DNA from: Aquimarina algiphila | GTDB taxonomy: Bacteria; Bacteroidota; Bacteroidia; Flavobacteriales; Flavobacteriaceae | Length of the DNA stretch: 44,641 nucleotides | Direction of reading: 5' to 3' | NCBI RefSeq assembly: GCF_007489275.1 | Contig: NZ_VLNR01000054.1 | Location: forward strand, 1-44,641 | In this document: piece by piece, positions 9,571-19,088 of the stretch | How the letters are laid out: each line of letters begins with the position of its first letter | Position numbering within the stretch: the first letter of the stretch is position 1 | Notes under the pieces: generated by a model | Databases searched by the model: none | Told to the model about the DNA's origin: nothing | Seen by the model: only the letters and a program-made list of their open reading frames with translations | Made by a program: the position numbers and the translations under genes

Positions 9571-10356
9571 TTATTTAGTAAACTTTTGTATCGCTTCATC
9601 GACATCAAGTTCTGCCAAAGATTCAATAATCATATCAGGCGTAAAAGCATAATTTACAAGATCCTTCTTTTTAGAAACTCCGGATAGTGTTAATATAGTA
9701 TTATACCCCATTTGTATTGATCCTAAGATATCAGTATCCATAGTATCTCCAATCACAATAGTTTCATCGGTAGTTAACCCTAATTTTTTTCTTGCAGCTC
9801 TCATCATTACAGGGCTTGGTTTTCCAACACTAAATGCTTGTTTACCAGTAGCTTCTTCTATCATAGATACGATAGACTTAATTCCCAGGTTGGACCATCC
9901 TTTTTTCTTTGGAGATGGATCTAGATTTGTAGCAATGAGCCTAGCGCCGGATAAAATCATGTCTACAGCATTATTAGCCATTTCCAAAGTGAAATTACGA
10001 CCTTCTCCAACAACTACATAATCCGGATCTGAAGTTACCAGAGAATATCCGTTTTCATGCAGACTTGTAATTAACCCGCCTTCACCCAAAATATAAGCAG
10101 TACCATTAGGTTTCATAAAACTCAAAAACCAAGCAGTGGCCATAGCACTGGTATACACATTTTCTTCTTTAATCGAGATTCCCATACCCAGTAGTTTATT
10201 TACCGCGTCTATCGGTGATCGTTGACTATTGTTTGTCATAAATAGAAACGGTATTTCTCTATCCTGTAATGTTTTGATAAAGACATCTGCTCCTTTTATA
10301 AGTTCGTTTCCATTATAAATGACACCATCCATGTCAATTAAAAATCCCTTCTTCAT
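9571..10356 (-). CDS. HAD-IIA family hydrolase (NagD-like phosphatase)
   Basis: A 261-residue cytoplasmic phosphatase. All HAD motifs are present: DMDGVIYNG at the N-terminus (nucleophile and acid/base Asp), FMTNNSQRSP (motif II Thr), GKPSP (motif III Lys) and GDTMDTDI (motif IV acidic pair). The length and the large C2-type cap fit the NagD/p-nitrophenyl-phosphatase subfamily, which acts on sugar phosphates or nucleotides; the true substrate cannot be read from sequence. It is the last gene of the minus-strand galactoside gene series, 93 bases after the symporter, and may dephosphorylate sugar phosphates if cotranscribed. Confidence 0.88.
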   Translation of the reverse strand: MKKGFLIDMDGVIYNGNELIKGADVFIKTLQDREIPFLFMTNNSQRSPIDAVNKLLGMGISIKEENVYTSAMATAWFLSFMKPNGTAYILGEGGLITSLHENGYSLVTSDPDYVVVGEGRNFTLEMANNAVDMILSGARLIATNLDPSPKKKGWSNLGIKSIVSMIEEATGKQAFSVGKPSPVMMRAARKKLGLTTDETIVIGDTMDTDILGSIQMGYNTILTLSGVSKKKDLVNYAFTPDMIIESLAELDVDEAIQKFTK

Positions 10357-10449
10357 TCTTTTTCTGAGGTTAAGTTGTATTACAATTCGGACGTAAAGTT
10401 AGGGATAAGCAATAGAACTTAAAAATCAATAGTATAGTAAGTTTTTGAA

Positions 10450-12096
10450 TTAAAAGATAAGATAGGTGCTTATTACAAGTACGGTAATCGCAGCACCGGT
10501 TATAAAAGCATATTTCCATGGAGTAACATCCACGTCTTCTGTTATTTTCTGTACATAATCTGTTTCTCTAGGGTATAGTTTTCCAATGATGAGCATGATA
10601 CCAATATTTAAGACAAATAAGATAGCCATCACATGTAAAAAGTGAGGGTATGCTTCTGCTTCTATGAGGCTTAAAGCCGACTCGTCTGTAATGCCATTGA
10701 CAGCTGCATTTGCTAATGCATTTTTGACCAGTATAGGTTTAATTGCGAATTGACTAATTAGATATAATGCAGAACCTGACAATACTCCTATTTTTGCCGC
10801 AATCGGAGGGACACGTTTCGTAAAGAAACCTATTACGATAACCGTTAAAATAGGAATACTATAAAAGCCGCTAAATTCTTGGATTCTTGCAAATAATCCA
10901 TCTGGAGCGTCAAGGATAAATGGGGCGAGTAGCATTCCAAAAACACCTACGATAACTCCAAAAATCTTCCCGGCTTTTACAGCCTGAAGCTCATTGGCAT
11001 TCTTCTTAAAATATTGTTTGTAAAGATCAAAACCAAAAAGAGTAGCGCTACTATTTAATACACTGTTAAATGAACTTAAAACAGCTCCAAAAAGTACAGC
11101 AGCAAAGAACCCTACAAAAGCTGGAGGCAATACTTTACGCACTAATGAAGGATATGCTTCATCAGGGTTTGCTAAATTACCATCAAACAGATGCCAGGCA
11201 ATAATACCTGGAAGAACTACAATGATTGGGATTAAAAACTTAATCAATGCGGCCAAAATCATCCCTTTTTGTCCTTCTTTAAGAGTTCTTGCGCCAAAAA
11301 CACGTTGTAAAATAGCTTGATTGGTTCCCCAATAAAACATTTGTACAAGCATCATTCCCGTAAAAATTGTTCCAAAAGGAATTGATGCAGTGGGGCCTCC
11401 TTGTACTTCAAATTTATCAGGATTATTTTCCCAGAGCGCATTAATACCATCGATTACAGAGCCATCTCCAACCATCATTAATCCAAAAAAAGGAATTAAT
11501 AACCCTCCTGTGAGTAATCCTATTGCGTTAACCAAATCTGATACGGCAACGGCTTTTAATCCTCCAAAGATGGCATATACCATTCCTATTAAACCTATAG
11601 TCCACACACAAATCCATATGGTAGCACGTTGCGAAATTCCCATTAAACTTGGCAAGTCGAACATTGTACTAAACGCTAAAGAACCAGAGTATAATACAGA
11701 AGGTAACAATACCAAAGCATACCCACTTAAAAATAGTGCAGTAAGAATAGCTTTGGTCTGATGGTCAAATCGTTTTTCTACATATTCTGGGATAGTGGTA
11801 ATTCCTCCTTTCATATAACTTGGTAGTAACCATACTGCAGTGATGATCATGGCAATAGCAGCCAAAGTTTCCCAGGCCATTACAAGAATACCTTCTGAAA
11901 AAGCTTGGCCATTAAGTCCTACTATTTGCTCTGCAGAAAGATTAGTCAGAAGTAAGGAACCAGCTATGGTGATAGCACCTAAGCTTCGACCACCTAAATA
12001 GTAACCATCAGCAGATTTTTCATCAGTTCCTTTAGTTTTCCACCAGGCGTATACTGCTACAGCCAGAGTAAATGCGATAAATGAAAGTATTCCCAT
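10450..12096 (-). CDS. Sodium:solute symporter (SSS/SLC5, sugar type)
   Basis: A 548-residue inner-membrane carrier with about 14 hydrophobic helices. The N-terminal part has GGRSLGAITIAGSLLLTNLS and EQIVGLNGQAF, as in the SGLT branch of the family; the central GAVLSSFNSVLNSSATLFG matches the helix that contributes Na2-site Ser residues, followed by FDLYKQYF. Members of this branch use the sodium gradient to import galactose, glucose or other sugars. Its place directly after a cytoplasmic alpha-galactosidase suggests uptake of galactosides or galactose; the exact substrate is inference. Confidence 0.88.
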   Translation of the reverse strand: MGILSFIAFTLAVAVYAWWKTKGTDEKSADGYYLGGRSLGAITIAGSLLLTNLSAEQIVGLNGQAFSEGILVMAWETLAAIAMIITAVWLLPSYMKGGITTIPEYVEKRFDHQTKAILTALFLSGYALVLLPSVLYSGSLAFSTMFDLPSLMGISQRATIWICVWTIGLIGMVYAIFGGLKAVAVSDLVNAIGLLTGGLLIPFFGLMMVGDGSVIDGINALWENNPDKFEVQGGPTASIPFGTIFTGMMLVQMFYWGTNQAILQRVFGARTLKEGQKGMILAALIKFLIPIIVVLPGIIAWHLFDGNLANPDEAYPSLVRKVLPPAFVGFFAAVLFGAVLSSFNSVLNSSATLFGFDLYKQYFKKNANELQAVKAGKIFGVIVGVFGMLLAPFILDAPDGLFARIQEFSGFYSIPILTVIVIGFFTKRVPPIAAKIGVLSGSALYLISQFAIKPILVKNALANAAVNGITDESALSLIEAEAYPHFLHVMAILFVLNIGIMLIIGKLYPRETDYVQKITEDVDVTPWKYAFITGAAITVLVISTYLIF

Positions 12097-12201
12097 GAAA
12101 TAGTATATGTTAAAAGTTAAACTAAAGAAAGATGCTTACTATATTTTTTAAAAGATACAATTATTTGTCAAATGTATCCTGGAGATATCAGTATGGTTAA
12201 A

Positions 12202-13968
12202 CTAAATCTCATTGTTTTTTTCTAATCTTACTAATCCACAAACAGGAACTTTTATTTGTACAACTCCTATAAGAATCATTAAATTATATTCTTTTATTTT
12301 TTGCCCTAAACAGTCATATATGATACAATGATAGGATCCAAAATTTTTAGTACTACTTAAAACAATGTTAGGAGTAGTTTGTCCATTGATAATATCAATT
12401 CGATTCGATTTTTCTTCAAAATCTATAACATAATTATCAAACAACCCGATAATCGTTAGTTCTTCAGTACTAGATGTAAGTATTGGATAATTAGCCAATG
12501 GTTTTTGAGGCGTAAAAACTCCGTTTAAAAGTGTATCTGCATTTGCTTTCCAATACTGAGTATAAAAACGAATCATTGATAATTCATCTTCTGTCGCCTC
12601 TTTTAAAAGCACAGAAAGTTGAGGGACACCAAAAAGTGTATTCACTACTTGTAAGGCTTTAATCTCTGTGGGTTCATCATGATGATATGTAAACATATCG
12701 CTATGCACTGCAGTTTTTCCACATAACATTTTGATATCTGTAATACGAACTCGGTTCATTGCAGAGTCTCCCGGGCAGTCAAATGCTCTAAACATGTTAC
12801 CGTATTTACGCATAGCTGGTCCAGTATATTTTTGTCTAAACTCTATAACTACTTCTGGTTTTATAGCATGTAATGACGCCATAATATCTGTCATTAAACG
12901 ATCTACTGCCAGGTTAACCGATGAATAATCTCTCCCATTTTCTTTGGTTAAAACGGTGGTGGGATATACTTTAAATTCATCTATAAAATCGAGTTTAAAG
13001 CCATCAATATTCCAATCATTAAGTGCACTGGTGTATAAATGAATAAGATGCTCTCTTACTTCTGGATATCTAGGATCAAATACAGGAGCCCATCGGTGTT
13101 CTTCGGTAAGAAATTTACCTTTAAATTTTTGATACGCTTTGGATTTTTTACCACAAAAAGGGACAGAATACCATAGCGCGATTTTCATTCCTGTTTTATG
13201 AATGTTGGCAACAAAATCTGACATTTCAGGAATTCTTTCAGGCTGCCAGTCTCCAGTAAAATCATAACCCCTGTTTTCATCAATGGTTTGCCAGCCATCA
13301 TCCAGAATTATTAATTCATACCCTAATTCAGATGCAATTTTACATTCTTCTATTAATATTTGAGTGTCTAATTTTTGATGAAATTGATACCATGTAGAAT
13401 ATACTGGTACTTTTGCAAGGTTAGGGGTTTTGATAGGTTTTAAATTTTCAAAAGTACTCCACCAATGCCCAACATTCATCAGTGATTCAGAAAAATGTTG
13501 TTCTTGTGTGTCAATTCGTAATTGCGCCTGATAGTTTTTTATTTTATGATGCCTTTCTGTGAAAAATGAAATGTGACAATAGATAAAATTATCTTCTTCT
13601 CTATACAAAGCATTGAGTTCTGTTGTATGTATGGCGTCAGAACAAGCAAAAGTATGTACATTGGTATCCTTATGGCTAAAAAGAGAAATAATAGGAGAAT
13701 CAACAGAGATTCTAGATTCCATATGATCCAGTTCCCAGTCATCCATAATTCTTTTTGCAAAATCTGTGGTGGGTTTCCAGACTCCTTTAATATTAATGGC
13801 AGGGATTTTCCATCGTAAAGTAATAGGATGGGGCTCAAAATCTGAATCTGCAGAAAAATTAATAGTATATATAGAAACTCCATCATTTTCAGAATTTAAA
13901 GCAATTGATACTTTAAAAGCTTCAGTTTCTCCAGTTACCTCTATATTGTGAGTAATTACGTCATTCAT
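12202..13968 (-). CDS. GH36-type alpha-galactosidase, cytoplasmic
   Basis: A 588-residue enzyme predicted to release galactose from alpha-galactosides. Family signatures: ILDDGWQTIDENRGYDFTGD (about 222-241), MKIALWYSVPF, and DGFKLDF, where the last Asp (~327) is the expected nucleophile; the Asp of FDCPGDSAM (~401) is the likely acid/base. An N-terminal beta-sandwich (1-170) precedes the barrel and a beta domain ends the protein. No signal peptide is present, so substrate must first be imported, in line with the neighbouring symporter. It lies 34 bases after the FG-GAP protein gene. Galactose produced here would feed galK and galT. The exact linkage preference is unknown. Confidence 0.87.
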   Translation of the reverse strand: MNDVITHNIEVTGETEAFKVSIALNSENDGVSIYTINFSADSDFEPHPITLRWKIPAINIKGVWKPTTDFAKRIMDDWELDHMESRISVDSPIISLFSHKDTNVHTFACSDAIHTTELNALYREEDNFIYCHISFFTERHHKIKNYQAQLRIDTQEQHFSESLMNVGHWWSTFENLKPIKTPNLAKVPVYSTWYQFHQKLDTQILIEECKIASELGYELIILDDGWQTIDENRGYDFTGDWQPERIPEMSDFVANIHKTGMKIALWYSVPFCGKKSKAYQKFKGKFLTEEHRWAPVFDPRYPEVREHLIHLYTSALNDWNIDGFKLDFIDEFKVYPTTVLTKENGRDYSSVNLAVDRLMTDIMASLHAIKPEVVIEFRQKYTGPAMRKYGNMFRAFDCPGDSAMNRVRITDIKMLCGKTAVHSDMFTYHHDEPTEIKALQVVNTLFGVPQLSVLLKEATEDELSMIRFYTQYWKANADTLLNGVFTPQKPLANYPILTSSTEELTIIGLFDNYVIDFEEKSNRIDIINGQTTPNIVLSSTKNFGSYHCIIYDCLGQKIKEYNLMILIGVVQIKVPVCGLVRLEKNNEI

Positions 13969-14002
13969 TAAGTAAAATTTTGTTCATTATATTTTAGCAA
14001 CC

Positions 14003-17000
14003 TTATCGATTTGCTAAAACACCATTTTCTTCATTTTTAATTTTAAAAACTCTAATGCTATCATTATTTTGTGTAGCAATCACAAGTGGAATTTTATTCT
14101 TATTCTTAATAGAAATGATATGATTAGACTGTTTGGGAACCAGGAATCCACTTTCCTGATTTTTGATAGGGATAAAACCATTTTTTGACCCTTGAAGGTA
14201 CATCCCGATCATGGCATCATGCCTTCCATAATTGGCTTCTGCAGAATAATTATTTCCTACAATCAATACATCTTTAAACCCATCGGTGTTAAAATCATCA
14301 ACAAGAAAATCATTGATTGGAGACCTTTGGCAAATAGTAGGTAAATGATGAACAACAAAAGTGTTATTTCCAATATTTTCTGCATAGATTGATTCAAAAA
14401 TATCGGCGCTCAGTGTCTGTTCTTCAAGATTCGTGATGTCTAATAATTCCTGAAAAGAAGCCTGTGCAAACTCATCATAAGTACCATATTTCTTTTTGAG
14501 AAGTACGAGTTGCTTCATAATATCATCTCGAGTATGGATGGGTTTTAAAGAAATTCCTGACGTAGTTTTGAAATACTGAGCAAGGATGGGATCAATACTT
14601 CCATTACCATCAAAATCGTCTTTATAGACGTAAACAGGTTGATCAAAAACTGGTTTAATAAACCCATTAAGCCCTTGGTTACCTGCTAGAATATCCATAT
14701 CTCCGTCATTATCAAAATCGGCAGATGTTATGGTATTCCACCAACCTGACATTTTAATAATTTTGCCATCGGGAGTTTGCCATTGTATGGGAATTTTTTC
14801 TGCTTTATCTTTTTTTATGTTATACACTGTTATAGGCATCCAATGACCGACTACAATGAGTTCTTTTGCGGTGTTATCTGTAATATCTGACCATATAGCA
14901 TCGGTTACAATTCCCTGATGAGAAAAGGAGATGTTTTTATCAATTGATAGTGTACCACTATTATTCTTTAAGATATAACTAGGTGTAGATTCTGGATATC
15001 TCCCGGGAAGTACACCTCCTCCTACAAAAATATCAGGATATCCATCGTTGTCAAAATCATTGGCTACTACACAAGATGTGTTGGTGTTAATTTGTGGAAG
15101 AATTTGATCTTCTGAGACAGTATAGTTTCCTTCTCCATTATTATAATATATGCGATCTTGTAATAAATTTGTATCAACACCAGCATCGGTACCTCCACTA
15201 CCAATGTATATGTCGTCATCACCATCATTATCGATATCTAAAAATAAAGCTGCAGTATCTTCATATTTAGATTCGAATTCCTGAACAGGGAGATATATCC
15301 CCTCATTATTTTCGGCAAAAAGTTGTCCAGGCTTACTTTTGCTGCCGCCAATAAAAATTTCATCTCCAGTTTTATTGTCAATATCTGCGGTAATTATACA
15401 AGGGCCATTTGCATTAAACTGATGAGGTAGTAAAGATTGATACACATAGTCGTTTAAAATGTTTTCCTGATGTGTATAGGTGAGTATTTGTTTTTCTTTT
15501 TCAAATAATTTTTTAGGTTCTTTTGTTTTAGTTTCTTTTTCAGCTGAATGTTGGGTCATTGTTATCACCTGGTTAGTTTTGATATTTCTTTTTAAGGAAA
15601 CGGTTCCGTTAGGCCAAATGACCTTTAGGGAGTCGATATGATCCGATGTAAAACCAAAATGTATAATAGGTTCTACAGAAGACAAGTATCCTTTTACAAC
15701 AGATTGGTACTGAATTTGACTTTTTTCTTTTTCCCAAACAATGACTTTTGCTCCAATTGCTTTTTTGTTTTTTGGAGTTCCCTCTAGTTGCACACGCAGG
15801 TAGTTTTGTTCCTTTTCTGAAGTATGATTTTCCAGAATAAATGCAGGGCTATTGATATTATTGATAATTAAATCCAGATCACCATCTTTATCTAGATCAG
15901 CATAGGACGCGCCATTTGAAAAAGAGTTTTTTTCTTTAAACCATTGTGAAGATACATCCTGAAACTGAGTATTCCCTTTATTCTGATACATCACATTAGG
16001 GAGGTGTATCCCTGGGAGTTGATCGACAAAACTTTTGAATTTTTCTTTTCGGGTTTCTGGTGTTCCAAAAATATTATTTTGACCAGAGTAATTTACAAAA
16101 TCAAGATCTGTAATATCTTTTACATATCCATTGGTAATGTAAAGGTCTTTTTCTCCATCATTGTTATAATCTGCAGCAAGTGGAGTCCAACTCCAATCAG
16201 TACTTGCAATGCCAGCGGCATATCCAATTTCTGATGCAGGTAAGACTTCTCCATCAATCAGACCATTGTGAATCTGCAATGTATTATGTATATATTGAGG
16301 AGTATATTTATTTCGTTGTGAGAGTAAATATTTATCATAATTGCTAAGCCCCAGCATTTTTTTTTGCCTTTCATAATCATTGGGCAACATATCTACAACC
16401 ATAATGTCGGGTAACTGATCATTATTCATATCTGTTACATCTACTCCCATGGCATTATAGGTCTGTTTGGATACAATTTGATCATTCATTTCGTCAAAAC
16501 CTAAGTGAACTCCGTTTGAATCCAAGCCTCTATTTATATACATCAGATCATTTGTAATAAAATCATTACTTACATAAATATCAGGTAGATTATCATTATT
16601 GAGATCGTTTATGGCGATGCCCAAACCAAAACCTTTATGGGTAATTCCTAAGCTGTCAGATACATTGGTGAAATATATTTGTTGGTCACTTTTTCTGGTT
16701 TTGTTTTCTAATAAATAATCTGCTAAATGATTTGGGAAGTATTTTTTTGGTAAAGGGATATTTCTATCTCTTGTAGTATTTCCATTATGAACAATGTAAG
16801 CGTCAAGATCTCCATCCAAATCGTAGTCAAAGAATACAGTTTGTTGACTATAGTTTCCGTCGTCTAATCCGTAAATTGCCGCTTTTTCTGTAAAGGTTGG
16901 AACACCAGATTCATTGATTCCATTATTTATAAATAATTGATTTTTGCAGTCATTCTGACAATCAGGTCCACCTACATTTAGGTATATATCGTCAAACCCG

Positions 17001-17383
17001 TCTACATTTATATCGACAATACTTACACCAGTGATCCAGGTATTAGTTTTGAAATTTGATATAATCGAGATGTCTTTAAATTTCATTTTACCTAGATTAA
17101 GATAAATTTTACTTGAAACTTGATTTCCTGTGAAAACAATATCTGGCAATCCATCATTATTGAAATCTCCAATTCCAACTCCGCCACCGTTGTAGCAATA
17201 CTGAAAATCGATAACATTGATTTCATTATTTTCTATTATCGTATTTTCAAAATGTATATTAGAAATAGAGGCTGGAACAAAAGTAAATAGATGCTTTTCT
17301 TTGCTCTGATTTTTACAATTAGATAATAGTATGATGACTATGATATGATAGAATATTTTTTTCAAAAATATTGAGGTTAACAT
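14003..17383 (-). CDS. FG-GAP/VCBS repeat lipoprotein with ASPIC/UnbV domain
   Basis: An 1126-residue surface lipoprotein (signal ILLSNC; Cys about 23). It contains many calcium-binding FG-GAP blades of the form GDFNNDGLPDI, DYDLDGDLDAY, DLNNDNLPDIY, DLDKDGDLDLI, DIDNDGDDDIY, DFDNDGYPDIF and DFDNDGDMDIL, implying beta-propellers in both halves. Near residues 530-610 is an ASPIC/UnbV domain (GAKVIVWEKEKS, VIWPNGTVSLKRN). Proteins of this kind commonly follow SusC/SusD pairs in marine Bacteroidota and are thought to be accessory glycan-binding or structural partners; no enzymatic residue is evident. It is separated from susD by 96 bases holding a stem-loop. Confidence 0.85.
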   Translation of the reverse strand: MLTSIFLKKIFYHIIVIILLSNCKNQSKEKHLFTFVPASISNIHFENTIIENNEINVIDFQYCYNGGGVGIGDFNNDGLPDIVFTGNQVSSKIYLNLGKMKFKDISIISNFKTNTWITGVSIVDINVDGFDDIYLNVGGPDCQNDCKNQLFINNGINESGVPTFTEKAAIYGLDDGNYSQQTVFFDYDLDGDLDAYIVHNGNTTRDRNIPLPKKYFPNHLADYLLENKTRKSDQQIYFTNVSDSLGITHKGFGLGIAINDLNNDNLPDIYVSNDFITNDLMYINRGLDSNGVHLGFDEMNDQIVSKQTYNAMGVDVTDMNNDQLPDIMVVDMLPNDYERQKKMLGLSNYDKYLLSQRNKYTPQYIHNTLQIHNGLIDGEVLPASEIGYAAGIASTDWSWTPLAADYNNDGEKDLYITNGYVKDITDLDFVNYSGQNNIFGTPETRKEKFKSFVDQLPGIHLPNVMYQNKGNTQFQDVSSQWFKEKNSFSNGASYADLDKDGDLDLIINNINSPAFILENHTSEKEQNYLRVQLEGTPKNKKAIGAKVIVWEKEKSQIQYQSVVKGYLSSVEPIIHFGFTSDHIDSLKVIWPNGTVSLKRNIKTNQVITMTQHSAEKETKTKEPKKLFEKEKQILTYTHQENILNDYVYQSLLPHQFNANGPCIITADIDNKTGDEIFIGGSKSKPGQLFAENNEGIYLPVQEFESKYEDTAALFLDIDNDGDDDIYIGSGGTDAGVDTNLLQDRIYYNNGEGNYTVSEDQILPQINTNTSCVVANDFDNDGYPDIFVGGGVLPGRYPESTPSYILKNNSGTLSIDKNISFSHQGIVTDAIWSDITDNTAKELIVVGHWMPITVYNIKKDKAEKIPIQWQTPDGKIIKMSGWWNTITSADFDNDGDMDILAGNQGLNGFIKPVFDQPVYVYKDDFDGNGSIDPILAQYFKTTSGISLKPIHTRDDIMKQLVLLKKKYGTYDEFAQASFQELLDITNLEEQTLSADIFESIYAENIGNNTFVVHHLPTICQRSPINDFLVDDFNTDGFKDVLIVGNNYSAEANYGRHDAMIGMYLQGSKNGFIPIKNQESGFLVPKQSNHIISIKNKNKIPLVIATQNNDSIRVFKIKNEENGVLANR

Positions 17384-17393
17384 GTTTTAATAA

Positions 17394-17420
17394 CCAAGCA
17401 AATCGGTGAGATTTGCTTGG
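17394..17420 (-). promoter_or_regulatory. Intercistronic stem-loop between susD and the FG-GAP gene
   Basis: Perfect 11-bp inverted repeat (ccaagcaaatc / gatttgcttgg) with a 5-nt loop. On the minus-strand transcript no U-tract follows, so it is less likely a full terminator than an mRNA-processing or stabilising hairpin, or an attenuator, that would let susCD be expressed more than the genes behind it. Confidence 0.6.
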
Positions 17421-17479
17421 TGACTAAAACAAAATACAATTACAAACAAACAATCAAAATAATGCTATATGTTTATATT

Positions 17480-19069
17480 TTAGTATCCAGGATTTGGTTT
17501 TAAATTTGGATTTGCTTGCAATTCTGTTAACGGAATCCATAAATATTCATCTTGCCCTGTGGTGAATACAGCTGCGGGTCCTGCCAGAGATTTTGGATGA
17601 CGTCCTCCTGCAATAGTAGAACCTGGTCCCAATACATCATCAGCGAGCTCCCAACGTACCAGATCAAAGAAACGATGCCCTTCACCTGTTAATTCCATAA
17701 TACGTTCATCGATTATAGCTTGTTCAACTTCTGCCTTACTTAGGGTAAGTGCCAAAGGAGCAATTTGAGCCCTTTCTCTAACCTGGTTGATATAAGGAAT
17801 AGCTTCTGCGGTAGCCATATTTTCATTAAGAGCTTCGGCTAACATTAATAATACATCAGAATACCGTATAATTCTCCAATTGGTTCCTAAGGTATGCCCA
17901 AAACCAGGAATTTCTGCGCTAGACAAGTTTTCATCTAAACCTGCATATTTTCTAGAAAATAGTGCTGGAACGCCAAGATTTTCTGCGATTTCAATGCTTG
18001 GAGCAAAGTCTTCTGTAAATGGAGCTCCTCCATATCCGGTTGCTCCTGGGTAATCAAAAGCAATAGTTCTATTTCTTCTTATAACATCTCCATTATCTTC
18101 AAAAACTTGAAGAATATGTGGATTTATTACATGTCCTTGATCTAAACTTACATGTGGAGGAGAATAATCAATATGCCAGTTGGATTGAGATCCTGTAAGT
18201 GGTGAATCTGCTCCCCAAACAAAATTATCTTGTCCTACATATTGAAGTTCATACACAGATTCTGAATTATTTTCCATAGAAGGATCAGATGAAAAGTTAT
18301 CTCCATAATTTTCAGAAGGTAGTAAAGAATAGCCTAATGTAGTTACTTCTGTAAAGTCTGTAATTGCATTTACCCAATCTTCCATGTATAAATAGGTTTT
18401 TCCTCGTAATGCAAGAGCTGATCCTCTGGTGGGACGTCCTATATCTTCTGCTCCCCAAGATTGTGGAAGTCTATTTATCGCTTCAGTAAGGTCTGCAATA
18501 ATTGCTTCATGATACATTTCTGCCGTTGCATTAGAAGGAAAGAATTCTTCTGGGTTTTGAGGGTCAGGTGTTTGCATAACAAGTGGTGCCGTTCCAAAAA
18601 GATTTAACAAATACCAATTGCAAAATGCACGTTGAAAATGTGCTTGTCCTAAAATTTGATTTTGAACTTCTCCGGATAGCACACCATTTTCTGCATCTTC
18701 TTCTATAATTCTATTGGCCCTGGATATAGATTGGTATAATTGAGGATATAAGTCTACTGCCCACCTTGAAATACCTGGCTGTCCTTCTAATGTAGACATG
18801 GTCGTATTTTGTTGAAATGGGATTACATTATATGCGTCTGAACGTAGCATTGCGCCTGTATGGATAACTCGCCCCCAAAATAATACTGCAGTTATTGAAT
18901 GGTACATTCCATTTACTGCAAGTTTAAAGTCATTTTCTGTTTGAAAAAATGCTGGTTCTGCTACGTTATTTGGATTTGAAATGTTAAGGTCTTCTTCATT
19001 ACAGCTATAATAAATTACTACAAAAAGTAATAACATTATAAAAGGGAATAATTTTTTAATAGTTTTCAT
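17480..19069 (-). CDS. SusD/RagB family outer-membrane lipoprotein
   Basis: A 529-residue glycan-binding surface lipoprotein that forms the lid of the SusC channel. ATG 19069 was chosen because it opens on a lipoprotein signal (MKTIKKLFPFIMLLLF, lipobox YYSC); an in-frame upstream start at 19111 would overlap susC. Family landmarks: the N-terminal NPNNVAEPAFFQTENDF, a TPR-like helical region with FQRAFCNWYLLNLFG, and the C-terminal VRERAQIAPL, DERIMELTGEGHRFFDLVRW and LWIPLTELQANPNL. It starts 19 bases after susC, so the two are cotranscribed. Ligand probably an alpha-galactoside-containing glycan (inferred from GH36 and gal genes). Confidence 0.93.
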   Translation of the reverse strand: MKTIKKLFPFIMLLLFVVIYYSCNEEDLNISNPNNVAEPAFFQTENDFKLAVNGMYHSITAVLFWGRVIHTGAMLRSDAYNVIPFQQNTTMSTLEGQPGISRWAVDLYPQLYQSISRANRIIEEDAENGVLSGEVQNQILGQAHFQRAFCNWYLLNLFGTAPLVMQTPDPQNPEEFFPSNATAEMYHEAIIADLTEAINRLPQSWGAEDIGRPTRGSALALRGKTYLYMEDWVNAITDFTEVTTLGYSLLPSENYGDNFSSDPSMENNSESVYELQYVGQDNFVWGADSPLTGSQSNWHIDYSPPHVSLDQGHVINPHILQVFEDNGDVIRRNRTIAFDYPGATGYGGAPFTEDFAPSIEIAENLGVPALFSRKYAGLDENLSSAEIPGFGHTLGTNWRIIRYSDVLLMLAEALNENMATAEAIPYINQVRERAQIAPLALTLSKAEVEQAIIDERIMELTGEGHRFFDLVRWELADDVLGPGSTIAGGRHPKSLAGPAAVFTTGQDEYLWIPLTELQANPNLKPNPGY

Positions 19070-19088
19070 ATTGTATTCTTTTTTGTTT

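Noticed and set aside
11390..11761. 123-residue plus-strand frame inside the symporter gene
   Set aside because: Antisense to conserved membrane helices of the symporter; no recognisable domain.
13539..13886. 115-residue minus-strand frame within the alpha-galactosidase gene
   Set aside because: Same-strand shifted frame of the GH36 N-terminal domain; low-complexity Leu/Ile composition and no start context.
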